Below are positions 44,135 through 53,531 of a stretch of 64,000 nucleotides of DNA, one piece after another (the stretch's first letter is position 1; each line of letters opens with the position of its first letter). Origin of the DNA: Prorocentrum cordatum (lineage: Eukaryota > Sar > Dinophyceae > Prorocentrales > Prorocentraceae); NCBI GenBank assembly GCA_963575745.1, contig CAUYUJ010014205.1, forward strand, positions 1,060,174 through 1,124,173, written 5' to 3'. The translations under genes and the position numbers were made by a program. The notes under the pieces were generated by a model. The model was not told the DNA's origin and searched no databases. It saw only the letters and a program-made list of their open reading frames with translations.

Positions 44135-44345
44135 GGTCATGCACTGTCGTAGACGCCAACCTCATGCCTGGAACGGCGATATCTTTCCTGTGAGAGAACA
44201 CGTTTCACGGGCGCTTGCCTTGGGAAGAGTCGGCGGCGCGTTTCGAACCGCGGGGTGGCCCCCCCCAGCACTCGGCGCCGTCGATTAAAACCAAGGGGGC
44301 TCCACACCCCCCCAAACCCCCCCTCCCGACCCCCCCCCCCTCCCA
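44135..44345. repeat. Dispersed family E segment
   Basis: CACTCGGCGCCGTCGAT, preceded by GGGTGGCCCCCCCC and followed by AAACC and AAGGGGG, matches 57195-57250, where it leads into the composite element with a CCA array. Here only this part is present, followed by C-runs. Confidence 0.6.
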
Positions 44346-44785
44346 CCCGTTCGAGTCTGACCGCCCGACCCGAACGTCTGGTTAGTCCGTTTGTTTGCCT
44401 GCTCCCAACACGTCGCCTGCTAATCTCTCTTTCTTGCCTCCCTCCCCTTTGTCCCTTCCCTCCTCCCTCCCTTTCCCCTGCGCCAGGGGCTGCGTCAACT
44501 ACCCTTGGCAGGTATGGAAGATATAGGCCCGAGCGTGGTACGATCGAAGACGAAGAGGGTGGGCATCGTGGGTGCGGGATGTGCATGCTGAGTGACCCGC
44601 GAGCAAAGAAGAGCGAACAGTCTTAAACTGATGTTTGTGGTTGTCGTCCCTCCCGCGACCCACCCCGCGACACAACTCCCGACCCACCCCGCGCCAGCCC
44701 CCCCACTCTTTTCCGCAAACGCGGGCTGCTACGTACCCCTTCTCATCCTCCTCGCACGTAGCCCAGGAAAGTCCTCAAAACGTCA
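44346..44785 (-). other. Probable 3' flank of the LINE ORF
   Basis: About 440 bp downstream of the minus-strand stop. No poly-A tail or simple-repeat tail is clear, so the 3' end of the element is not placed. C/T-rich sequence at 44420-44490 could be a boundary. Confidence 0.3.
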
Positions 44786-47700
44786 TCACTCTACCTCAGC
44801 CTGCTGAAGCATCTGGGCTCGGGCAGCCCGAGCAGAAATTACCAGAGCCTGAGCAGAGCAACGACGGTGGGCATTGTACAGATAGTATGCAATTACGATC
44901 CGTTGGGCAGCCAAGTCTCGCTCAACGACTGTAAGCGAGCGAGCGAGGGCAAGCCGTGATTCGATAGCCTCAGGGAGGGGTGAATCGGGATGCCAGACTT
45001 GGAGAACAGCTTCCCACATACGCGGGCAGCACACATAATGAGCCTGACTATCCTCACCCTCCTCCGCAGGGCAGCCGAAAATGCACATGCAGCGCTTCTG
45101 AGTCACCCTCCGCTCCGTAACCCACCCACCCGCCAGAGTCTTTAAGATGCACATCTGCCACGACGGCGGCGCGCTCATCATGCGATCTCGGAGCGCGGGC
45201 CAGTCAATGGCTCTCGTGGCACGGGAAGAAGGGAGCCTCGAGGCCCACGATGAAATACGCCGTTTGATGGTGTCCGAAAAGCGGTCCTGATACAAACTCG
45301 CGCCCAGGGAACGGCCGAAAACTCTCTGGACCTGGACCCGAGGGTTTCCCTCTTGGGCTTCCTTCAGGGCACTCTTGGCACACGCCACAGGGGCCCTCAG
45401 CCAATCATTCTCTACAAAACCTGCTGCAGCCTCAGACAACTCCTGCACAAATGGCTTACGCTGCCAAAATGGCGGTGACCAGCAATTGCAGGCCCAAGTC
45501 ACTATAGGCAGGGCGGTCCTCGCCTTCTTCTGCAGACGGCTGAAGAGCATCCTCCAGTTCCTGATGGTGACAGTCGCTGCACGCCACAAGGTTGCCGTGG
45601 CCTGCACCTTAAGCGACAATGGACGGACCTTGGCCCACGACCTGAGAGAGAGGAGGTCCTGGAGCGGGAAAGTACAGGAGGGGAGGTGAAGAACTTTGTG
45701 CAGCGCCCACGACTCCCATCGCGCCACATGCTTGGGAAGGGGAGCGAGTTGGCAGAGGTAGGAAAACTTGGAGACGGCACGAGAGTTATACAGCTGGATG
45801 GCGACTGAGGGAGCGGCCTGCTGCTTAGTTATCGCGTGCACCACCTCCACCCACTCCCGAAACATCCTCGACCACATCTCCATATTAGCAGCAGGGCCTA
45901 CCCAAACTCCGAGATACTCTGCCATGGCTGCAACTGGCATGCTTTTCCAGCTCGGGACATGCAACGCTAAGAGAGCCTCGATTGACTTCTTCAAACCAGG
46001 GGAGAACTCCGCTTCCAGCGGTACGATGCAGCACTTCGGAATTTTTAATTGAAGCCCCGCCAACACCTCGGCAGCATAAAAAACTCCATGCACTCTCTTC
46101 AAGGCCTTGACTTCCGAGAGAGCTAGCCCTACATCGTCTGCACACACACCCGCCTCTGAGCCTGGCGAAAGGGAGAGGCGCTTCCTGAGGGCTCTCAGAA
46201 GGGGGTCCATCGATAGGGCCCATAGAGATCCACTAGCAGGGTCCCCCTGCATGGCACCCGAACTGATCACACAGAAAGCCAGAAGCTGGCCCAGGATCGG
46301 TGTTTTTGCACAGGCAAAGGCATACGTGGCTTGAAAGAAGGCAATGAGCCCCGATGGCATTCCCACGCTGGACAGCACTTCCCACAGGAAGCTGTGGGCC
46401 AGGGAGGGGAAAGCATTGCCGAAGTCAGCGAGGAAGAGGATGGGGTGATGAATCCTGGCGGCGTCAGACATCCCAAGAATCCTGGCCGTGGTATCCAGGA
46501 GGGTGATGTTCTCTAGAAAATTCCTGCCAACCAGGAAGCCTCTTTGGTCCTCCTGAGCCTGGGAACTCAACATTCTCTTAAACTGAAAATTACATACCGA
46601 CGAGAGCACTTTAATGTCCGTATTCTTGAGAGCAAGCGGCCTTGTGGCTGCAGGTTCTCTCACTACACCCTGACTGTCATCCTCACGCTTTCCTTTAGGC
46701 GCGAAGACAAGAATCACTTCATTCAAATCTGTGGGAGGGGGGAAGCCAGCCTGGAGGTGGAGGAGGAGGTCGAAAAGAATTTCCGCAGATAATTCGTGCT
46801 GCTGCCAGGCTGCATATGGGAGACCGTCAGGGCCTGGAGCGGTGGGCTTCGCTCGCTTCAGCGTCTCCCTTATTTGATTGACCGTGGGGACACCGACGTC
46901 CGTCCAGTCGAAAGAGACCGCATGCTGCCCTAAGTACCTGCGCACGTGCTGGACAGGGACCTGCTTCCACGTGAACACAGGGGCCCAGTGCTGATGCAAG
47001 ACCGATGTCATCGCCTGCGCATCCGAGACGACAGTGCCGTCAGGGCCCACAAGGGCCTGGAGCGGGAGAGACTTGCGAACAGGTGCCCAAAGTTTGGCAC
47101 GCCTACGCTCCGCATACATATATGCTCTTAGACGCTTACGCTCTTTCTGAGACTCACTAGCTTTCACCGCCGACTCCGCCGAAGCAATTCTGCGCTCTGC
47201 ACGCAGTTGCTGGAGGTCTTCGTATTGACGACGGAAGACGACAGCAGACTTCAGACCGACACGACCTTCTCCCTCCAGCTTGATATGCTCGGCGGCGGCA
47301 GGAGCAGTGGCCAGCAGCTTCGATGCGAGACGAGTGTCATTATAATTAACAGCTCTGGCAATCGATCTGTAGACCAAAAGTTTCGAGTCTAGCTCTGGGG
47401 CCGACTGTTTGATCAAAGCATCCCTGGACATTCGAGCGGCCTCCCTGAGCAGACGTTTGTATTCTCGCCACCGTGCAATAGTAGGGAGAGAGTAGAGAGG
47501 AGAGTGAGAGATCAGAAGCGAAAGGAAGTGAGTGAAGGAGGGAGAGCTGCAGACATGCCTCGGGAGCGGCTGCTCCTGCGGCGGCCGCTGTGGGCGCACA
47601 GCGAACGTCACGCGCACGGGCGCATGGTCAGAAATGCCCTGCCCGTGAAGCTCCTCGGGCTTGTCCATTACCGTGGCCGAAATGCACCAATTGATGAGCA

Positions 47701-48430
47701 TCCAGCCAGGCGTTGATGTGAAAAACTTGTCCAGCTGCGTGAGGCGCTCCCCGTCATGGACATAGTGCGTCGGCTGCTCAGGGTCCAGCTCCACAAGACC
47801 CGCCAGCGCGTCCACCCAGAGGTTCCCTCTCTCCCTGTGACGCGCCTGCGACAAGATCCCCTTGTCAATCTCAGGAGTGGCCAGGTACATCGCCGCTCTC
47901 TCATGGAAGTTGAAGTCGCCCATGAGCAGCACCGTGGAGCGCTGTGGGTTCGCCTCAGCAATTTCAGCCTCCGCAGCGATCCTTCTCATCAGTGCCGTCG
48001 CCACCGATTCGTCCAATCCGAAGTTGTGGATGTTGTATACCACCAGCATGCTATCTTGAGCTCGGGAACCATTGGAGTGAGACGCCCTCGCCTTCATCTG
48101 GAGGCGCTGAACATATCCAGGCACTATCACCGTGTGCCTTATGCGCCCCGCCTCCATTGCTTCCTCTGCTTCCCGTTGCGAAAAGCCAGGCAAGAGAAGA
48201 GCCACTCCTCCCGCGTTATGCCGAGGTACCGATGCGAAGACTGCTACCTTCCTGTGCGACAGATACACCTCATGTCGGAGCTCCTCTTCAGTGCCGTGAA
48301 CTTCTTGAAGACCAACCATGGTGTGGGGCTTTAACAAATCTGCCAAACGTCTACATTTCTTTTTCCTGATCGCAGGAAGATGATGCAAAAGGGCTCTAGC
48401 ATTCCATGTGATAAAAGAAGGGATTCTCAT
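44786..48430 (-). CDS. Non-LTR (LINE-type) retrotransposon ORF2: endonuclease and reverse transcriptase, 1214 aa
   Basis: It would nick target DNA and prime reverse transcription of its own RNA. Residues 1-280 form an exonuclease-endonuclease-phosphatase domain with its key residues in place: N10 (TWNARAL), E43 (GLQEV), D172/N174 (MGDFNFH), D268/H269 (ISDHAPV). Residues about 530-850 are the reverse transcriptase: APGPDGLPY (531-539), ADFGNAFPSL with D669, SGAMQGDPASGSL (724-736) and CADDVGLAL with D765/D766. C1116, C1120, H1131 and C1135 form the C-terminal Cys/His cluster usual in LINE ORF2. Met1 is the first Met after an in-frame TGA at 48460-48458, the gap being one Gln and eight CGG/AGG codons. 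There are no stops or frameshifts over 3.6 kb, so it is young or still functional. No ORF1 was recognised immediately upstream. The CADD box and PASGSLW wording are as I recall from dinoflagellate elements. Confidence 0.9.
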   Translation of the reverse strand: MRIPSFITWNARALLHHLPAIRKKKCRRLADLLKPHTMVGLQEVHGTEEELRHEVYLSHRKVAVFASVPRHNAGGVALLLPGFSQREAEEAMEAGRIRHTVIVPGYVQRLQMKARASHSNGSRAQDSMLVVYNIHNFGLDESVATALMRRIAAEAEIAEANPQRSTVLLMGDFNFHERAAMYLATPEIDKGILSQARHRERGNLWVDALAGLVELDPEQPTHYVHDGERLTQLDKFFTSTPGWMLINWCISATVMDKPEELHGQGISDHAPVRVTFAVRPQRPPQEQPLPRHVCSSPSFTHFLSLLISHSPLYSLPTIARWREYKRLLREAARMSRDALIKQSAPELDSKLLVYRSIARAVNYNDTRLASKLLATAPAAAEHIKLEGEGRVGLKSAVVFRRQYEDLQQLRAERRIASAESAVKASESQKERKRLRAYMYAERRRAKLWAPVRKSLPLQALVGPDGTVVSDAQAMTSVLHQHWAPVFTWKQVPVQHVRRYLGQHAVSFDWTDVGVPTVNQIRETLKRAKPTAPGPDGLPYAAWQQHELSAEILFDLLLHLQAGFPPPTDLNEVILVFAPKGKREDDSQGVVREPAATRPLALKNTDIKVLSSVCNFQFKRMLSSQAQEDQRGFLVGRNFLENITLLDTTARILGMSDAARIHHPILFLADFGNAFPSLAHSFLWEVLSSVGMPSGLIAFFQATYAFACAKTPILGQLLAFCVISSGAMQGDPASGSLWALSMDPLLRALRKRLSLSPGSEAGVCADDVGLALSEVKALKRVHGVFYAAEVLAGLQLKIPKCCIVPLEAEFSPGLKKSIEALLALHVPSWKSMPVAAMAEYLGVWVGPAANMEMWSRMFREWVEVVHAITKQQAAPSVAIQLYNSRAVSKFSYLCQLAPLPKHVARWESWALHKVLHLPSCTFPLQDLLSLRSWAKVRPLSLKVQATATLWRAATVTIRNWRMLFSRLQKKARTALPIVTWACNCWSPPFWQRKPFVQELSEAAAGFVENDWLRAPVACAKSALKEAQEGNPRVQVQRVFGRSLGASLYQDRFSDTIKRRISSWASRLPSSRATRAIDWPALRDRMMSAPPSWQMCILKTLAGGWVTERRVTQKRCMCIFGCPAEEGEDSQAHYVCCPRMWEAVLQVWHPDSPLPEAIESRLALARSLTVVERDLAAQRIVIAYYLYNAHRRCSAQALVISARAARAQMLQQAEVE

Positions 48431-48935
48431 CCTCCTCCTCCTCCGCCGCCGCCGCTGTCAATGACGACGCCAGGCGAAGGGAGAAAGAGGGAGAAGGGGA
48501 GGAGCGATGGTGAGGCTTCGGGTTGTGCACGGACAGCCTTCCCAAGGTAGTCCTGGCTGGCCTCAGCAATCCCCCCGAGGAGTCTCAGCTGACCGCAGCA
48601 AGCCCATCGAATAGTCCGCGGCGGTCTCAACACCTCAACTCTGGTGCGCGGAGCGTCCCAGGAACGCCGCCAAGTGCGGCGCTAAAAGGTTGAGACCGCC
48701 CCGGGGCACTCGGCGGAAATGTTGAGGCCAACTGGGACCACTCGGGTGGCCTGTTGAGGCGGGCAGGCGCCACATTGGGGAGGTCATCGTTGTGCAACCC
48801 GATGCCTTCCACGGAGGTAGGCAACAATGCAGAGCAGCGTACCGAAGGGCCAGGCGGGCGCGGCCGTCGCCTCTAGACTCCCAAGACAAAGCTTGCATTT
48901 AGGGGCTCTTACTTCTGTGTTGAGGAACTGGTCCA
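48431..48935. other. Upstream flank of the LINE ORF
   Basis: Begins with a short (CCT)(CCG) triplet run directly abutting the start codon. The rest is mixed sequence. Short minus-strand frames (48627-48898) have no recognised domain. It may be the element's 5' UTR. Confidence 0.35.
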
Positions 48936-48939
48936 ACGT

Positions 48940-49265
48940 GGCGGTCTGGCGGCTATGTTGTCGCCGTCGCGGCCCCGTTGCCGCCTCGTCGCCGCCCGTC
49001 GTCTGGGCCTGTGTGGCGATCTGGCGGCCATATTGTCGCCGTCGCCGCCCCGTCGCCGCCTGTCGTCTGGGCCTGTGTGGCGGTCTGGCGGAGATATTGT
49101 CGCCGTCGCCGCCCCGTTGCTGCCTCGTCGTCGCCCGTCGTCTGGGCCTGTGTGGCGGTCTGGCGGCCATGTTGTTGCCGTCACGGCCCTGTTGCCGCCT
49201 CGTCGCCGTCCGTCGGCTGGGCTTGTGTGGCGGTATGGCACCTGTGTTGTCGCCGTCGCCGCCCC
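48940..49265. repeat. Tandem array of five GTC-rich units, 63-75 bp
   Basis: GTCTGGCGGCCATNTTGTCGCC starts near 48948, 49019, 49083, 49158 and 49233, and each unit contains TCTGGGCCTGTGTGGCG. Spacings of 72, 63, 75 and 75 bp are close to multiples of three, so the frame stays open on both strands by construction. Confidence 0.85.
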
Positions 49266-49985
49266 ACCGCCACAATATAATTTGCACCACATGCTCCGCA
49301 CACCATACACTGCGCGACAGAATGTCTCCTTTGATGAAGGAGAGTGGGAACCCGCGACACTCTCGAAGCCGGATTTCTTCGTTCCCTCGGGGGATGTGGA
49401 AATTACGTAAGATTATGCCCAATCGTTCATTCTAACTGGGGGATCCGAGCCCAACAGGTATCGACCCCCTTCATCCGCACCAGATACTGAAATGCACGCA
49501 CAATCGTTTATCACCAAACATCTATACATAAACAACCCTGGCCAACAAAAACCAACAAGCAAAACAAACGTAACGATGTGAACACTCGCGCATCGTCAGG
49601 CGCACATGCGGAAATCCTTCAAACACCTCCAGCTTTGTACGGGGTCCAAACATAATGTCCTGGACACAGATAAAAAAAACAGTGTTTTCACAACAGTGCT
49701 CGTTGTCATATAAAAAGGACGCGCGTGTGGCCCTGCAAATCCTGAGAACCATATGTGTTCAAAAGTTGCTTCCAATGACTTTCCATTTTTCCATATTTCA
49801 GAAAGCATGAACAAACGGGAGTCTCGCGCATGCATGCCGCAATCGTTCGAACGCCCTTGAGCCCGTGCGGGGGGGGGCAACGATCCCTATCAAATGACAC
49901 CATGCAGGCCACCCGAGCCCGTCGGCAGCGCGCGCATGTCGAAATCCTTCCAAAACGTCCATCACACACGCATTCATCGTCATTG
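49266..49985. other. Less GC-rich spacer with a weak repeated motif
   Basis: A motif like GCGCATGTCGAAATCCTTCC occurs near 49600, 49830 and 49935, each followed by AAAACGTCC or a relative. No gene is recognised. Confidence 0.4.
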
Positions 49986-49989
49986 GCGT

Positions 49990-51300
49990 GATCCCCACTC
50001 CCACAGGGGGGGGAGGTTCAAAGCTTCCCCCCACCCCCTTCGGCGCCGGCGCCAGCGCTGGCGGCCGCCAGCAGCGCCCACGGCGGGGACGCAGCGACGA
50101 TGACCAGAGGCAGCCCAGGCTGGGGGGGGGTTCAACCCCCCCCCTCCCTTGGCGCCCGGGGGGGGAGGCTTCAAACCCCCCCCATCGCGCCGGCGCCGCG
50201 GCGGCCAGCAGCGCCGACGCTGGCGCCGGCGACGTCGGGGACGCAGCGACGATTACAACCACTACCACCACCACAACCACTACCACCACCACCACCGCCT
50301 CAACCCACCACCACCACCACCGCCAACACCACCACACAATCACCACCACCACCACCTCCACAGCCACCACCACCACCACAACCACCACCACAACTCACCA
50401 TCACCACCACCACCACCACAAAAACCCACCACCACTACCACCACCACCACCACAATCTACCACCACCACCACCGCCACAACCACCACCACTACCAGCAGC
50501 ACAACCCACCACACCACCACAAACCACCACAAACCAACACACCCACCACACCCTACCAGCACCACAAACCACCACACCACCACCACCACCACCACCACCA
50601 CCGCCACCAGCACCACGTCCACAAACCACCACCACCACCACAAACCACCACCACCACCACAAACCACCACCACACCACCACAACCACCACCACCACCACC
50701 ATCACCACCACCACCACCACCACCACAAAAGCCCACCACCACCAAAATCTACCACACCACCACCGCCGCCACAACCACCACCATTCACCACCACACCACA
50801 ACCACCACACCACCACCACCACCACACCACCACCCACACAAGACAACCAACAACCACCACCACCACCACACACCCACCACGTCCACAACCACCGCCCAAA
50901 CCACAAACCACCACCCCACAGACCACAACAACCACACCAACCACCACCACCACAACCCACCACCACCACAACAACCACCACCACACCACCACCAAACCAC
51001 CACCACACCACACCACCACCACCACCCACCGCCACAACCACCACCATCACCACAACAAACCACACACCACCACCATCACAACCACCCCACACCACCACCA
51101 CCACACAACCAACCACCACCACACCACCACCACCACCACCACCACCACCACCACCACCCACACCGGGGGGGGGTTCGAACCCCCCCATCTTCACTCTCCA
51201 TCACCGGAGGGGGGGGGGCGGGGAGGGGTTCAAGCCCCCCCCCATCCAGGGGGGGAAGGGGGGCGGTACGGTTACACCCCCCCCTCCACGTGACCACAAA
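49990..51300. repeat. Composite element, copy 1: GC hairpin units plus CCA array
   Basis: Two units of GGCGCCAGCGCTGGCGGC, CCAGCAGCGCC and GGGGACGCAGCGACGAT (about 50040-50100 and 50185-50250) are separated by G-run/C-run palindromes. A CCA/CAC array with AAC and GCC variants follows (50255-51165), ended by further G-run/C-run palindromes (51168-51260). The same order recurs at 57.29-58.0 kb. Thr/His/Pro and Gly/Val/Trp frames spanning it are artefacts. Confidence 0.85.
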
Positions 51301-51317
51301 ACGCGCTTTCCTATGCA

Positions 51318-51380
51318 TGTACATATATATATATATATACTAGAACCACGCGCGCGCTACGCGCGCGCTTAGGTTCTAGC
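51318..51380. other. AT-alternating run and CG-rich stem-loop
   Basis: (TA)n at 51321-51339 is followed by CTAGAACC (51340-51347) and its perfect complement GGTTCTAG (51372-51379). Between them lies ACGCGCGCG and CGCGCGCGC, also self-complementary. This is a strong hairpin with Z-DNA potential. Confidence 0.7.
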
Positions 51381-51520
51381 TTCGTCCGGGGCAACGAACC
51401 AACCAACGGACGAAGAGGTTGAAGGCTGAACGCAATTCTGCTCTTCGTCGAGTTTCGCGGTCGTGTTTCGAAAAGCTTTTGGGCGCTCCTCACCCCCAGG
51501 CGGCCCGAGGCGGCCGAAAA
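51381..51520. other. Short unique spacer
   Basis: Mixed sequence between the CG stem-loop and the pyrimidine array. No feature is recognised. Confidence 0.4.
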
Positions 51521-52482
51521 CGACGCCTCTTCCTCGTCCTCCTCTTTCCCCCTGCTCTTGCTCCTCTCCTCCTACTCTTCCTCCTCCCCCCATCGTCCCC
51601 TCCTTTTCCCCCTTCCTCCTCCTCCGCCCCCTTCCTCCCCTCCCCTCCTTTTCCTCCTCCTCATCCTCCTCTTCCTCCTCCTCGCCTCCTCCTCCTTCTC
51701 CTCTACTACTTTCCCTCCTCCTCCTCCTCTCTCCTCCCTCTCTTTCCTCCTCCTCCTCCTCCTCCTCCTCCACACCTCCTCCTCTCCTCCTCCTCCTCCT
51801 CCTCTTCTCCTCCTCCTCCTCCTCCTCCTCATCATCATCATCATCATCATCATATCATCATCATCATATCATCATCATCACCATCACATCACCATCACCA
51901 GCATCACCTTCATCCTGTTCCTCCTCTCCTCCTCCCCTTCCTCCTCCTCCTCCTCCTCCTCCTCTCCCTCCTCCTTCCTCCTCCTCCTCCTTTTCCTCCT
52001 CCTCCTCCGCCTCCACCTCCTCGTCCTCCTCGTTCTCCTCCTCCTGCTCCTCTCACTCCTCCTTCTCCTGCTTCTTCTCCTCCTCCTGTTCAGACTACAT
52101 GGCTCGCCAAACGGCACTGCGACGCCGCGCAAGCATTGGGCCACATCGGATAAAGGGAACACTCGGGGGAGGCCTCCCTCTTCCTCTTCCTCCTCCTTTT
52201 CTCCTCTTCCTCCACATCCTCCTCCCCTCCTCCTCCTCCTCCTCCTCCTCCTCCTCCTCCTCCTCCTCTCGTCCTTTTTCCTTCTCCTCCCCCTCCTCCT
52301 CCTCCTCCTCCTCCCCCTCTTCCTCCCTCTCCTCCTCCTTCCTCCTCCTCTCCTCCTCACCATCATCATCATCATCATCATCAGCATCACATCATCATCG
52401 TCATCTTCCCTCTTCCCTCCTCCCTCCCCCTCCTCTTCCTCCTCCTCCTCTCTCTTCTCCTCTTCCTCCTCCTCCTCCTCCC

Positions 52483-52514
<32 letters not shown>

Positions 52515-52695
52515 GTCATCATCAGCATCATCATCATCACGTCATCATCCCTCTTCCCTCCTCCTCCCCCGTCCCCTTCTCTCTCCCCCCCTCCTCCCCC
52601 CCTCGTTTCCTCTTCCTCCTCCTCCTCCTTCCCCTCCTCCTCGTCCATCTCCTCTTCCTCCTTTCCTCTTCCTCCTCCTCCCCCACCTCCTCCGC
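51521..52695. repeat. TCC/CTC pyrimidine array with ATC runs
   Basis: About 1.2 kb of CTC/TCC triplets interrupted by (ATC)n at 51826-51900, 52360-52400 and 52480-52545, and by about 70 bp of unique sequence at 52090-52165. Long Ser/Pro/Leu frames are compositional. Polypurine-polypyrimidine tracts of this length can form triplexes. Confidence 0.88.
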
Positions 52696-52699
52696 GTGC

Positions 52700-53475
52700 A
52701 AGAAATCCAACAACATGTCGCGGAAATCAACGAACTGTGTCCCTCCGTTTTTTTTCGGGCGTCCTGTTAGGATTTGTCGGGGCCGTCTTAGGGCCCCCTT
52801 GGGCGTCCTGGGAACCCGGAAATCATGTTCCGATATAGGCTTCGGGGAACATGATTTCGGACGCTGCGGAAGAGGCCTCCCGAGAATCCCTATAGGCAGC
52901 TCTGCTTGCCCCCGTTGTGGCTCTGTTGGGTGCCTTTTGGGGCTCTCCTGGGCTGGCTTGTAGCTCTCATGTGTCATCTTGGGTCCCTCTTGGGCCGTCT
53001 TGGGGCTCCTCGGGGTGGCCCTGTGAAGACGTCGTCGTCGTCGCCGTTCGCCGATCGGCGGCGTCAACTGTTGTCATCGTCGTCCATCGTCGTCGTCGTC
53101 GTCGTCGGCGGTCGTCGCCGTCGACGACCGTCGTCGTCATCGTCAATCACCGTCGCCGATCACCGTCGCCGATCGTCGATCGGCCCCGAGCCCTCCCGCC
53201 CACTCCTCCTCCTCTCCTCCTCCTCCTCTTCCTCCTTCTCCTCCTCCTAATCTGCCTCCTCTTCCTCTTCCTCCTCCTCCTGAAATCATGTTCCCGGAGA
53301 CGCTTCCAGGGACATGATCTCGAAGGATGCAGAAATGACTGGGTCCAGGGTGGCTCTGCGCACGCGGACAGCGTCGCCGCCGTCGGCGTGGCCGTCGTCG
53401 TCGTCGCCGTCGATCGTCGATCGGCGACGTCGACTGTTGTCATCGTCGTCTATCGTCGTCGTCGTCGGTCGTCGA

Positions 53476-53531
<56 letters not shown>

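Noticed and set aside
51165-51190. tRNA gene suggested by GGTTCGAACC
   Set aside because: No A box, acceptor pairing or anticodon arm around it; it is one of a set of G-run/C-run palindromes.
50000-51372. Thr/His/Pro-rich frames of about 400-450 codons and Gly/Val/Trp frames on the other strand
   Set aside because: Translations of the CCA array; the same appears at 57.4-58.0 kb.
51419-52838. Ser/Pro/Leu-rich frames of about 250-435 codons
   Set aside because: Translations of CTC/TCC and ATC simple repeats.
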